Shown here: positions 33,514 to 42,472 of the stretch, one piece after another
Layout: every line of letters starts with the position of its first letter
Position numbering within the stretch: position 1 is the stretch's first letter
From: Falsiruegeria litorea R37
GTDB lineage: Bacteria > Pseudomonadota > Alphaproteobacteria > Rhodobacterales > Rhodobacteraceae
Direction: 5' to 3'
Assembly: GCF_900172225.1 (NCBI RefSeq)
Contig: NZ_FWFO01000001.1
Location: forward strand, 248,001 to 312,000
DNA length: 64,000 nucleotides
The notes under the pieces: generated by a model
What the model saw: only the letters and a program-made list of their open reading frames with translations
What the model was told of the DNA's origin: nothing
Databases searched by the model: none
Translations under genes and position numbers: made by a program

Positions 33514-35433
33514 TCAAGCGGTGACCACCTTGGCCTTGGATGCTTGTCCACGCATTTCCTCGTAGTGATCAAAGCTCAAGTTGGCCCAGCCTGTGCCACG
33601 CGTTGAACTGGCGATCGTGCGATGGAGTTCATCCTGGGCCACGGCCGGCAATAGGGCGTTGAAGATTTCCCACCCGGCGGCATTGGGATTGGCTTCGAAG
33701 CCCAGAACCTGTCCTTGCAGTGAGCTGATCGTTGGAACCATGTCGCCGACAAACCCAGAAGGCAGGTGGATTTCTGCATGTAGGATTGGCTGCAGGACCA
33801 CAGGCTTCGCCATTCCAATCGCCTCTCGCACGGCCACCTTACCGGCCATCTTGAATGCATAGTCCGAGCTGTCGACGTTGTGGTGCTTGCCGTCTGTCAA
33901 AGTTACTTTGACGTCAACAACCTGGTGCCCTTCGGGGCCTTCGACCAAGGCCTCTTGCGCTCCGGCCTCGACGGAAGGGATGTAGTTCTTAGGCACGGCG
34001 CCGCCCTTGACAGTGTCGTCAAATTGAAACCCCGACCCGCGCGGCAAGGGGGCGACTGTCAGCACCACATCGGCAAATTGCCCCGCGCCGCCGGATTGTT
34101 TGCGATGCCTGTGGCGGTGATCCACGGATTTCGAGATCGTCTCGCGATAGGCTGTATCGACCGGCTCGGTTGTGACCTCGATGCCAAAATCCTCGGCCAG
34201 TTTTTCAGACAGCCTGCGCAGATGCTGTGGTCCCTGCGTGCCCAGAATGGCATGGCCGCTCAGCTCGTCTTGGGATTGATGCAGGCCGGGGTCGATTTCA
34301 TTCAAGCGTGAGAGGGCGTTTGACAGGCGCACATCATCGCGTTCATGGATGGGTGTCACCTTTTGCCGATGGCTGGGTGCGTGGCTGGTGGCCCATTCGG
34401 GCAAGGCAGACGCCCCAATGCTGTCGTAGATGGCGCCAGGGCTCAGGTGATCGGACTTCACCGCCAGACCGATCTCCCCTGCTTTGATTTGGTTGATTTG
34501 GGTTTTCGTGTCCAGTCCCACAAGCGATCCAACGGTGTCGCCGCCCAGACCTTCGTGCGAGGTGACGCCATCGCCAAGCCCGCGAAGGACGGTGATCTTG
34601 CCAATGTGTTTCTTGACGTCGGCAAACCCTGCAATGGCACGCGCCTTTTCACCTGCCTCGTCGCGGTCACGAGCGATGTCGAACTCGGGCGCTTCGTGGC
34701 GAAGCGCCTTCATCATCCGGGTCAACCCGTTGGCATGGCTTGCAGCGCCCAAATAGGCCGGGATCAATTGGTGGTTTTGCAGCACCTTGGCGGCCAGATC
34801 AAAGACCTCCTCGCTGGGAGGCTGCTTGTCTTCAATCAACTGTTCCAGCAGGTTGTCGTCGAAATCCGATAGCGTTTCCAGTAACTCGGTGCGTGCCTCT
34901 TGCTCGCGACCCTCGGCAGAGGATGGCAGTTCGATCAGGGCTGACGGTTCGCCTTCCTGATACTTCCAGGCGCGTTCCGAAATCAAATCGACCGCCCCCA
35001 CAATTTGTTCACCGTCGCGAATGGGGATCTGGCGCAGGGTGATGTGGTGCGTGCAATAAGCCTGAAGGGCTGCGGCGATGTCGCGGATACGGCCGTTGGG
35101 GTTGTCCATCTTATTGATGAACAGAAAGCTCGGGATGCCGGCTTCTTCGACCAAGCGCAGATAGGGCGCGGCCAATACAGCTGCGTCGGGGTCGGGCGGC
35201 ACGACGATTACGGCAGCATCGCTGATCGCCATGGCAGGGCCGACATAAGCCAGCGTATCGCCGCCGCCGTTGACGTCAACGGCGCACCAGGGTTCGTCGA
35301 GGTAAGAAAAACTGTGGAGGTGAACCACATCGGACACGCTGAATTTGGTGGATCGCCCGTCCAGGCGGCTGATCGCCTCGACGAGCGTGGATTTGCCTGA
35401 CTGGGTTGGGCCTAGAACTGTGAAGACGCGCAT
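33514..35433 (-). CDS. Elongation factor G-like protein with altered GTPase motifs
   Basis: A 639-residue EF-G paralogue. The EF-G domain order is visible: G domain (about residues 1-250), domain II with GLGGDTVGSL, and domains III-V (DHRHRHRKQSGGAGQFADV, HAEIHLPSGFVGD). G1 is GPTQSGKST rather than AHxDxGKTT, and G4 NKMD is kept. The usual DTPGH of G3 is replaced by DVNGGGD, so the catalytic histidine is missing. Its role is unlikely to be canonical translocation. A family of such proteins is known in alphaproteobacteria as FusA-like proteins of unknown function. The ATG at 35433 places the P-loop at residue 8. Confidence 0.8.
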   Translation of the reverse strand: MRVFTVLGPTQSGKSTLVEAISRLDGRSTKFSVSDVVHLHSFSYLDEPWCAVDVNGGGDTLAYVGPAMAISDAAVIVVPPDPDAAVLAAPYLRLVEEAGIPSFLFINKMDNPNGRIRDIAAALQAYCTHHITLRQIPIRDGEQIVGAVDLISERAWKYQEGEPSALIELPSSAEGREQEARTELLETLSDFDDNLLEQLIEDKQPPSEEVFDLAAKVLQNHQLIPAYLGAASHANGLTRMMKALRHEAPEFDIARDRDEAGEKARAIAGFADVKKHIGKITVLRGLGDGVTSHEGLGGDTVGSLVGLDTKTQINQIKAGEIGLAVKSDHLSPGAIYDSIGASALPEWATSHAPSHRQKVTPIHERDDVRLSNALSRLNEIDPGLHQSQDELSGHAILGTQGPQHLRRLSEKLAEDFGIEVTTEPVDTAYRETISKSVDHRHRHRKQSGGAGQFADVVLTVAPLPRGSGFQFDDTVKGGAVPKNYIPSVEAGAQEALVEGPEGHQVVDVKVTLTDGKHHNVDSSDYAFKMAGKVAVREAIGMAKPVVLQPILHAEIHLPSGFVGDMVPTISSLQGQVLGFEANPNAAGWEIFNALLPAVAQDELHRTIASSTRGTGWANLSFDHYEEMRGQASKAKVVTA

Positions 35434-35625
35434 TTGAATGTCCCTCTGACTGGTGCACAGCACGGGTTTCGAAGCTGCACGAATGGGTCAGACGAACTGC
35501 AACGTGTTCGTTCAGAGGTCTTGTAACCTGCCTGCCTCGCAACGCGCGGACCCTATGGTCGGCGGCGTTTCACCCTATGAGTGTCGGAAATCGCAGGCTG
35601 TTCCGTCAAGTCTTTTGCAAGGGAC

Positions 35626-35677
35626 GCGGCGGGCCTCAGGGCGCCCGCCGCACTGATCCGGCTCTCCCCTCCGGATC
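35626..35677 (-). terminator. Two hairpins at the 3' end of hemN
   Basis: GCGGCGGGC pairs with GCCCGCCGC (35626-35634 and 35643-35651), and GATCCGG with CCGGATC (35655-35661 and 35671-35677). The second overlaps the hemN stop. On the minus strand no long T-run follows, so termination is likely but imperfect. Confidence 0.5.
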
Positions 35678-37031
35678 AGATGGCCGAGCTGTGCCCGGCT
35701 TTGCTGAGGTCGTATTCATCAAACCCGCGCGCGATCATCCTCGTCAGTGGGCGCGCTTCGGGTGGGACGAACAGCCCCTCATCCGAGATGGCCAGCAACC
35801 CGTCAAAGGATCGGTTGACCTGCGAAAACAGACCATCAAGCGTATCTGCAGAGATGTCGAATTCTCGCAGGATCTCGGCCCGGTTGATGTGAAAATCACA
35901 CATCAACGCCTCAATCAGACGGGCACGCAAAACATCGTCACCCTTGAACTGGTGCCCGCGCGCTGTAGAGAATCGTCCATCGCGAATGGCTGCCGTGTGC
36001 GCCGACGTGGCCGGTGCGTTCTGGGCATAGCCGCGCGGAAACTTCGAGATCGAAGAGGCGCCAACCCCGATCAACACATCGGCCTGATCGTCGGTGTAGC
36101 CCTGGAAGTTCCGCTTGAGACGCCCGGCCCTGAGCGCATGGGTCAAGCCGTCGTCCTGCGTTGCGAAGTGATCGATCCCGATTTCGGCGTAATTGTCCCA
36201 TTTGAACAGGCGGCGGGCGGTCTCAAAAAGGTCCAGCCGCTGTTCAGGTGTCGGCAGCTTGTCGGACGGAATCATCTGCTGACGTTTGGCCATCCACGGT
36301 ACATGGGCATAGCCATAAAGGGCGACTCGGTCAGGGTTCAGCGACAGCAGTTTCTGCACACTTTCTGTCATGCGTGCCTTGGTCTGATGCGGCAAACCAA
36401 ATAGGATATCGGCGTTCAGGCTGGCAATGCCACGCGCCCGGATCATATCCACGGCGTCCCGCGTCACATCATAGCCCTGAATGCGCCCGATGGTCTTTTG
36501 AATCATCGGATCGAAATCCTGCACCCCGATCGAAGCGCGATTCATGCCCGCCGCGGCAAGGGCATCCAGACGATCGGCGTCGATCTCGTTCGGATCGATC
36601 TCGACCGAGAATTCAGCGTTGTCACCCAAGGGGGCCACGTCAAAGATCTCTTGCGCCAGTTCCGTCATCATCGCGGGTTGCAACAAGGTCGGCGTGCCGC
36701 CGCCCCAATGCAGGCGCGACAGGGTGATTCCCTGTGGCAGGCGGTCTGCGATAAGGCGCAACTCGGCTTTCAGCGTCTCAAGATACGCTTTTACCGGGTC
36801 GTCCGATTGGGTACCTTGGGTGCGGCAGGCGCAGAACCAGCACAGGCGGCGACAGAACGGCACGTGGATATACAAGGAAATCGCGCTTTTGGGCTCGATT
36901 TCGGACATCCATTGACCAAATAGATCAGACCCCACATCATTGCTGAAATGGGGCGCGGTCGGGTAGCTCGTATAGCGGGGGACTTTCGCGTCAAATAGTC
37001 CGAGCTGAGCCAATTGGGATTTCGCTATCAT
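35676..37031 (-). CDS. hemN: Oxygen-independent coproporphyrinogen III oxidase HemN
   Basis: A 451-residue radical-SAM enzyme that converts coproporphyrinogen III to protoporphyrinogen IX without oxygen. The cluster motif is FCRRLCWFCAC (CxxxCxxC, about residues 59-69); HWGGGTPT (about 109) binds SAM, and a C-terminal HemN domain follows. It starts MIAKSQLAQLGLFDAKVPRY, as in other Rhodobacterales HemN. It is divergent from fnrL across an FNR box. A -10-like TATTAC at 37041-37046 and the box position put the transcript start within a few bases of the ATG. Confidence 0.94.
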   Translation of the reverse strand: MIAKSQLAQLGLFDAKVPRYTSYPTAPHFSNDVGSDLFGQWMSEIEPKSAISLYIHVPFCRRLCWFCACRTQGTQSDDPVKAYLETLKAELRLIADRLPQGITLSRLHWGGGTPTLLQPAMMTELAQEIFDVAPLGDNAEFSVEIDPNEIDADRLDALAAAGMNRASIGVQDFDPMIQKTIGRIQGYDVTRDAVDMIRARGIASLNADILFGLPHQTKARMTESVQKLLSLNPDRVALYGYAHVPWMAKRQQMIPSDKLPTPEQRLDLFETARRLFKWDNYAEIGIDHFATQDDGLTHALRAGRLKRNFQGYTDDQADVLIGVGASSISKFPRGYAQNAPATSAHTAAIRDGRFSTARGHQFKGDDVLRARLIEALMCDFHINRAEILREFDISADTLDGLFSQVNRSFDGLLAISDEGLFVPPEARPLTRMIARGFDEYDLSKAGHSSAI

Positions 37032-37066
37032 TCCGATACTGTAATATGAGCCTTCAACGAATAACC

Positions 37067-37080
37067 TTGACCCAGATCAA
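37067..37080. promoter_or_regulatory. FNR box between hemN and fnrL
   Basis: TTGACCCAGATCAA matches the FNR consensus TTGAT-N4-ATCAA at nine of ten positions. Its centre is 42 bp from the hemN start codon, fitting class II activation at -41.5, and about 19 bp from the fnrL start codon, where bound FnrL would block its own transcription. Confidence 0.85.
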
Positions 37081-37092
37081 TTGGGGCAGATC

Positions 37093-37836
37093 ATGACTAC
37101 CCAAACACTACATGTTCCCTCCGCCTGCGGGGATTGTCCGATCCGGCATCGTGCCGTGTGTTCGCATTGCGACCACGACGAATTGCTCGAGCTGGAGGAG
37201 ATCAAGTACTACCGCACCTTTGAAGCGGGTCAGACCATCATCTGGTCTGGCGATATGATGAGCTTTGTGGGCTCTGTCGTCTCTGGTATCGCAACGCTGA
37301 CGCAGACGATGGAGGACGGCCGGACCCAGATGGTTGGCCTCTTGCTGCCGTCCGATTTTGTTGGCCGCCCAGGTCGCGATGGCGCGGCTTATAACGTGGT
37401 AGCTACCACGGATGTTGTCATGTGCTGTTTCCGCAAGAAACCATTCGAAGAGTTGATGGCGCGTACTCCACACATCGCGCATCGCCTGTTGCAGATGACG
37501 CTGGACGAGCTGGACGCCGCGCGCGAATGGATGCTGGTTTTGGGGCGCAAGACCGCACGGGAAAAGATCGCCAGCCTGTTGTCGATCATCGCACGCCGCG
37601 ATGCCTCGGTTGCCGCCAAAGGGAACGCTGGCCTGACGACGTTTGACCTGCCGCTCACGCGCGAGGCGATGGCGGATTATCTGGGCCTGACGCTGGAAAC
37701 TGTCAGCCGCCAGATTTCGGCCCTGAAAAAGGACGGGGTCATTCAGCTTGAAGGCAAACGCCACGTAACCATCCCGGACATGCGCCGCCTGATGGACGAG
37801 GCGGGCGACGACAGCGACGGTGGGTACCTGAACTGA
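37093..37836 (+). CDS. fnrL: Oxygen-sensing regulator FnrL
   Basis: A 247-residue Crp/FNR-family regulator. The [4Fe-4S] cysteines are at residues 12, 15 and 23 (CGDCPIRHRAVC) with a fourth in the MCC segment near residue 113. A cyclic-nucleotide-type beta barrel, dimer helix and C-terminal HTH follow; the recognition helix is LTLETVSRQISAL, with the E-xxS-R contact set of FNR proteins. With its cluster intact at low oxygen it should activate hemN, usp and ccoNOQP. The ATG at 37093 has GGGGCAG upstream and lies 12 bp past the FNR box. Confidence 0.95.
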   Translation: MTTQTLHVPSACGDCPIRHRAVCSHCDHDELLELEEIKYYRTFEAGQTIIWSGDMMSFVGSVVSGIATLTQTMEDGRTQMVGLLLPSDFVGRPGRDGAAYNVVATTDVVMCCFRKKPFEELMARTPHIAHRLLQMTLDELDAAREWMLVLGRKTAREKIASLLSIIARRDASVAAKGNAGLTTFDLPLTREAMADYLGLTLETVSRQISALKKDGVIQLEGKRHVTIPDMRRLMDEAGDDSDGGYLN

Positions 37837-37906
37837 CGGTCAAGGCTTGCCTGACACGCGCAAGGCTGCTTGTCTTGGATGAACAAGACAGTGAAAGGAC
37901 GACGTC

Positions 37907-38161
37907 ATGGAATTCAGCAGCGTCTTTGCGATGCTTTTCATCGGGGCCTTGGCCGGATGGTTTGCGGGCAAACTGATGGAGGGTCGGGGATTCGGCATCC
38001 TGGGCAACATCATCGTGGGCGTCGTAGGCGCCTTTGCCGCGGGGCTGATTTTTCCGGCGCTTGGCTTTTCGGTTGGCGGCGGATTCATCGCCTCGGTGTT
38101 TCACGCCACCATCGGGGCGGTCATTCTGCTGTTCCTGATCGGATTGATCCGCAAGGCTTGA
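37907..38161 (+). CDS. GlsB/YeaQ/YmgE-family membrane protein
   Basis: An 84-residue protein with three hydrophobic segments and glycine-rich turns (GALAGWFAGKLMEGRGFG, GNIIVGVVGAFAAG), typical of the transglycosylase-associated/YeaQ stress-protein family. AAAGGA lies before the ATG. Function is unknown; enteric members are stress-induced. Confidence 0.85.
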   Translation: MEFSSVFAMLFIGALAGWFAGKLMEGRGFGILGNIIVGVVGAFAAGLIFPALGFSVGGGFIASVFHATIGAVILLFLIGLIRKA

Positions 38162-38525
38162 CGACAACAGATGCGCGAGATCCGGTCCGTGCCGAAAAGT
38201 GGAAATTAGGAACCAATCGGATCCAGGTGAACAAGCTCCTCAGTTCAGGGAGCGGACATCCGACGTTTGTTTTTGGGTATCCGCGTTGAGCCCCTTCCAA
38301 CGATGCTGCAATTTGCACCAGTGACCGCTTCCGTGAAGCTGCGTGTCGTGAAGACCGTCAGCCACCTTTACGTGATTGACTAACGTAGCTCGCCCGTTCT
38401 TGATCCATGGCGGCACGCCAGCGGGCACGTATCTGCTGAGCAATCATGAGCCACGCCGCTGATAGTGCCAAGTCAATACTGGAATGCACCTCTTGGCAGG
38501 GTTTCACGTGGCTCATGACTTTGGC
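38162..38525. other. Gene-free stretch at the left edge of the amino-acid island
   Basis: 364 bp with no credible coding frame. Composition shifts towards AT compared with fnrL. The only structure seen is the inverted repeat at 38445-38519. No tRNA, integrase or insertion sequence end was recognised. Confidence 0.5.
38445..38519. repeat. 12-bp perfect inverted repeat with 51-bp spacer
   Basis: TCATGAGCCACG (38445-38456) and CGTGGCTCATGA (38508-38519) are exact reverse complements. The second arm touches the 3' end of the solute-binding protein gene (stop near 38526). It could be a terminator stem or a scar of a mobile element. Confidence 0.7.
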
Positions 38526-39554
38526 TTACCGGAACGGGGGCGAATATATCAGGCCGCCGTCGGTGTAGAGGGCGTTTTGGCCTCTCTCCAAACCCAGCGG
38601 AGTGTCTTTGCCAATATTGGCCTCGAACACTTCTTCGTAGTTGCCCACAGACGAGATGACATTAACAACCCATTTGGGATCTAAATTTATCATTTCTCCG
38701 AGGTTGCCTTCGGTGCCGAGCATGCGGTTGATTTCAGGGTTTTCCCCCTCTTGTGCTGCCAGTTCGGCGACATTTTCGGAAGAAATACCCAGCTCTTCTG
38801 CGGAAATCATTGCATTCAATGTCCAACCGACAATATCTGCCCAGTCATTATCACCATGGCGTACGACCGGTCCCAACGGTTCCTTCGAGATGATTTCCGG
38901 CAGAATGATATGATTGGCAGGATCTTCGAAGGTCGAACGCGAAGCGGCAAGGCTTGATGCGTCGGTCATCATAACGTCGCAGGAACCGGCCAAATACTGC
39001 TGCTGCCCCTCACCTGCGGATTCAATTGGAACAGGCTCATAGGTGAGACTGTTTGCTCTGAAAAAATCCGCGAGGTTCAGTTCAGATGTCGATCCGGTCT
39101 GGATGCACACAGTCGCGCCATCAAGTTCGAGCGCAGATGTAACGCCCAGAGCTTTTGGCACAAGGAACCCCTGGCCGTCGTAGTAGTTCACCCCAGCAAA
39201 GTCGAGCTTCAGGTCAGTGTCCCTGCTAAATGTGTGTGTCGAGTTCCGCGCCAGCAAATCGACCTCGCCGGAGGCTAACGCTGTGAAACGGGTTTTGCCG
39301 GTCGTCGGTACAAATTCAACGGCCTTGGCGTCCTCCAGCACTGCTGCCGCGACAGCCCGGCAAATTGCTATGTCAAACCCTTCCCAATCGCCGGATGAGC
39401 CGATTGAAGCGAAACCTGCGAGGCCTGTATTCACTCCACATTTCAACTTTCCACGCTCTCGAACGTCGTCAAGCGTTCCGGCAAATGCATTGGAACTTGA
39501 AACCGCCGCCACAAGAACTGCAATTGTTGCCCAAGTTACTCTGCGCTGATTCAT
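38526..39554 (-). CDS. Amino-acid ABC transporter substrate-binding protein (AapJ/BztA-like)
   Basis: A 342-residue family 3 solute-binding protein with a signal peptide (NAFAG, about residues 20-25). It resembles the general L-amino-acid binding proteins AapJ/BztA (RGKLKCGVNTGLAGFASIGS, WEGFDIAICRAVAAAVL). No permease or ATPase gene is adjacent, so it must use a transporter encoded elsewhere or have a sensing role. It is the distal minus-strand gene of the island, 406 bp beyond the cyclodeaminase-like gene, and probably has its own promoter. Confidence 0.85.
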   Translation of the reverse strand: MNQRRVTWATIAVLVAAVSSSNAFAGTLDDVRERGKLKCGVNTGLAGFASIGSSGDWEGFDIAICRAVAAAVLEDAKAVEFVPTTGKTRFTALASGEVDLLARNSTHTFSRDTDLKLDFAGVNYYDGQGFLVPKALGVTSALELDGATVCIQTGSTSELNLADFFRANSLTYEPVPIESAGEGQQQYLAGSCDVMMTDASSLAASRSTFEDPANHIILPEIISKEPLGPVVRHGDNDWADIVGWTLNAMISAEELGISSENVAELAAQEGENPEINRMLGTEGNLGEMINLDPKWVVNVISSVGNYEEVFEANIGKDTPLGLERGQNALYTDGGLIYSPPFR

Positions 39555-39960
39555 TTTCTGTCCTCCCAGAATTAACTCCAGTCTTACCCCGGATCTCAAA
39601 CTCCTGAAAAATCCATGAGAATTCGCGAGTCCGACACATGTTGAGAATGACAATAAACGGCAGAACAAGGCCGCAAAATTATTGGAGAAGTTGCACTTTA
39701 TGAGCGCCTGTTGGGCAAAGTTGAAATTTTTTCGCGCAATTGTTGCGCACATATTCAACGCGCATTCCGCGTCATCTCCACGCGTATGCCAGTCGGTCCG
39801 ATCAGCTGTGCAAACAAGACGAGAGCCTAAAACAGAACCACAATTCACTCTCTCGCCGCACGGTAGGGCTCAACTCGCAGAGCAAAGCTCAATTTCAAAA
39901 GCTAGTGTTGGGGGCAGTTCCACCTTTTTCCAGCCGGAAACCTGCCCCGTTCACTTGTTT
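39555..39960. other. AT-rich gene-free stretch, probable promoter region
   Basis: 406 bp without a convincing gene. The row 39661-39720 has 28 of 60 G+C by my count, clearly lower than flanking core genes. A palindrome GCGCAATTGTTGCGC (39734-39748, arms GCGCAA/TTGCGC) may be an operator for the solute-binding protein gene. Short minus- and plus-strand frames here have no ribosome binding sites. Confidence 0.5.
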
Positions 39961-40887
39961 TTACAGCGGCTTCTCAAGATGAGCAGCAATGACCTTCTTC
40001 GCAACATATAGGTCCTGCAATGAGATGCCCGAGCTGTCGAACACGGTAATGTCTTCGTCTGACGTTCTACCGCTTGCTTCACCGCACAGCACCTGACCAA
40101 TCGCCACTGGTTTTACCCCAGCGTCGGCATGCTGTAGCTCGCCTATGTCCAGCGACTGAGCAGGCAAGTCGCAGAAGAGAGAAGCTTTGGTCAATAACTC
40201 GGGCGGCAACTCTTGTTTGCCCTTTCCATCAGAACCCATCGAAGAAACATGCGTCCCCGGCTGTACCCATTCCGCTTGGAATAAAGGTGCTTTCGAGGCT
40301 GTGGCCGTAATAATGATGTCGGCGTGTTGGCAGGCGGCTTCTGGACCGCAAGTTTCAGCGGGCAGGCCTTCGCCCTTGAGGCGTTCAACCAAGGACGCCG
40401 CGCGCTCTTCAGTGCGGCCTACGACAAGAACACGCCGTAGTTTGCGAATACGGGCAATCGCATGAGCTTCAAAATCGGCTTGATGCCCCGTACCAAAAAC
40501 AGCCAGAGTATCAGCGTCGGGTCGTGCGAGGGCATCTGTTGCGACAGCGTCAGCCGCCGCAGTGCGGTAGGCATTCAGCTTTCCAGCTTCGATGACAGAA
40601 CCAATGCGCCCGGTGTTCTGATCAAACAAGAGGATCAGTGAATTGTGCCGGGGCGATCCAGCCTTGTCGTTTGTCGGGAAGTAGGACCCTACCTTTACTC
40701 CCGCATGGAGCCCGTCGGTCGCCGATTTTACCGTAAATCGATTTTGCGGATCGCTGGCATGCCCAATCACAACCGGAAAGCTCTTTGCGGTCGGTGCAAC
40801 AGCTGCAATGAAGGCTTCGCGCGCCGCTTCATAGGCGAGCTCATGGGAGGCGACCGCGCTGGATTGTTCTTCGGATATTCGTATCAT
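39961..40887 (-). CDS. Ornithine cyclodeaminase/mu-crystallin family protein
   Basis: A 308-residue NAD(P)-dependent enzyme of the OCD family. The Rossmann motif is FGTGHQADFEAHAIAR (about residues 129-144), and the N-terminal substrate part contains KVGSYFPTNDKAGSPRHNS. The family includes ornithine cyclodeaminase, alanine dehydrogenase, ketimine reductases and the iminosuccinate reductase BhcD. The neighbours (hydroxy-amino-acid lyases and RidA) favour an imino-acid reductase, for example for iminosuccinate, over a true ornithine cyclodeaminase; this is inference. It lies 89 nt after the symporter gene. Confidence 0.8.
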   Translation of the reverse strand: MIRISEEQSSAVASHELAYEAAREAFIAAVAPTAKSFPVVIGHASDPQNRFTVKSATDGLHAGVKVGSYFPTNDKAGSPRHNSLILLFDQNTGRIGSVIEAGKLNAYRTAAADAVATDALARPDADTLAVFGTGHQADFEAHAIARIRKLRRVLVVGRTEERAASLVERLKGEGLPAETCGPEAACQHADIIITATASKAPLFQAEWVQPGTHVSSMGSDGKGKQELPPELLTKASLFCDLPAQSLDIGELQHADAGVKPVAIGQVLCGEASGRTSDEDITVFDSSGISLQDLYVAKKVIAAHLEKPL

Positions 40888-40976
40888 GATGCGCTCCTTT
40901 GCAGATATTCGCAGTGCTTCAACGATGATACCGGGGCAGTGTAACCGCCCCGGTTTTTCTTCTATTTTATAAAGTG

Positions 40977-42272
40977 TTAACTTTCTACCAATTCCGGCGA
41001 CTTAAGCGCATGCGGAGTGTTATATGCGTCCAGATCGATCTGATCTTCGGACTTGGCAACCAAGACGGCACAAGTGCAATCTCCGGTAACATTCAGAGAA
41101 GTCCGCGCCATATCCAAGATACGGTCGATACCCGCAATGATTGCAACACCCTCCAGTGGCAGGCCAACCGAGGTTAGCACCAGTGACAGCATCACAAGAC
41201 CAGCTCCAGGCACACCGGCGGTCCCGATAGAGGCCAAGGTCGTGGTCAGGACGATAGTGACGTATTCCGACATGCCCAACTCGATACCAAAGGCCTGAGC
41301 AACAAACAGTGCCGACACACCCTGATACATCGCGGTGCCGTCCATGTTGATAGTCGCACCCAGAGGCAGAGTGAAGCTAGCCACTGACTTGTTTACCCCC
41401 AAGTTTTTCTGAGCAGCCGACATGGTGACTGGCAGAGTGCCCGAGCTGGAGGTACTGGTGAAAGCCACGATCTGCGGCTCAACCACGCCTTGGAAGAACC
41501 GAACCGGGTTTAAACGTGCGACAAAGGTGACCAGACCGCCATAGACGATCAACGCGTGGAGGAGGCAGCCAAGGTAAAGGGCAAAGATGATCTTGCCCAG
41601 CGGCAGTAGCAGCGACAGGCCGTAAGTACCAGCTACCCATGCCATCAATGCGAACACACCGTACGGCGCAAAGGAAATTACGATCTCGGTCAGCTTCAGG
41701 ATCACTGTATTTAGTGCTTCAAAGAAGTTGCGGATCGGTTCCGCTGGCTTGCCTGCCAAGTTGATGGCCAGGCCAAACACGATAGCGAAGAAGATCACTT
41801 GCAAAACGTTGCCGTCTGCGGCGGCTGCAATCGGGTTCTTGGGGATGATCGCAATCAGGGTTTCAATGAACGGCGGCGCCGCTTTCGGCTCCATCGCTGA
41901 GGCGGTGGCCAAGTCCACTCCGGCCCCCGGCTGGATCAGGGTTGCCAATCCCAGGCCGATGGAAATCGCAAATGCGGTTGTGCCCAGATAGAAGGCAACC
42001 GATTTCACACCGATGCGCCCCATGCGGGCCAGGTCGGTAACGGACGTCATCCCGCAAACCAGCGACACAAAGATAAGGGGCACAATCAGCATCTTGATTG
42101 CCGAAATGAACATGGTGCCGATGTATTTGATCATGGTGGCGGTGTTTTCGTTGCCTGTCATGTTCAAGACAACACCCACCAGTACACCCAGTACCAGTGC
42201 AATCACGATCTGCTTCCATAGCATCATCGAGCGCCAGCCCGCTAAAATGCCAGATTTGGGTTGCTGAGTCAT
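40977..42272 (-). CDS. Dicarboxylate/amino acid:cation symporter
   Basis: A 431-residue member of the DAACS (GltP/DctA/SstT) family that imports acidic amino acids, C4-dicarboxylates or serine/threonine with Na+ or H+. The serine-rich HP1 motif TSTSSSGTLPVT (about residues 282-293) and NMDGTAMYQG (about 325) are intact, with eight membrane helices and two re-entrant loops expected. The ATG at 42272 (MTQQPKSG) is preferred to an upstream start at 42314. It is separated from the lyase gene by 200 bp with a terminator-like hairpin. Confidence 0.9.
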   Translation of the reverse strand: MTQQPKSGILAGWRSMMLWKQIVIALVLGVLVGVVLNMTGNENTATMIKYIGTMFISAIKMLIVPLIFVSLVCGMTSVTDLARMGRIGVKSVAFYLGTTAFAISIGLGLATLIQPGAGVDLATASAMEPKAAPPFIETLIAIIPKNPIAAAADGNVLQVIFFAIVFGLAINLAGKPAEPIRNFFEALNTVILKLTEIVISFAPYGVFALMAWVAGTYGLSLLLPLGKIIFALYLGCLLHALIVYGGLVTFVARLNPVRFFQGVVEPQIVAFTSTSSSGTLPVTMSAAQKNLGVNKSVASFTLPLGATINMDGTAMYQGVSALFVAQAFGIELGMSEYVTIVLTTTLASIGTAGVPGAGLVMLSLVLTSVGLPLEGVAIIAGIDRILDMARTSLNVTGDCTCAVLVAKSEDQIDLDAYNTPHALKSPELVES

Positions 42273-42429
42273 TTCGCTCTCCCTTCGGTAACCCGTTTGA
42301 CTTGAGGGAGGCACTTGAAAGTGCTTTCCCGCAGCGCCGCCTCCAAACTCTGTCTGCGGTCCCGAAGTGCGGGGCAGGGCAAACAGGGCCTTACTCTATT
42401 GGCTGTCGGCGAATAAAAGCAGCAGCACC

Positions 42430-42452
42430 GGCTTGGAATGCTTATCCAAGCC
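42430..42452 (-). terminator. Terminator-like hairpin after the threonine-synthase-like gene
   Basis: GGCTTGGA and TCCAAGCC pair around a 7-nt loop. On the minus strand it is followed within a dozen bases by TTTTATT. It lies 21 bp past the stop at 42473. Confidence 0.55.
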
Positions 42453-42472
42453 AGTGTGTCTGCAATTCCCCT

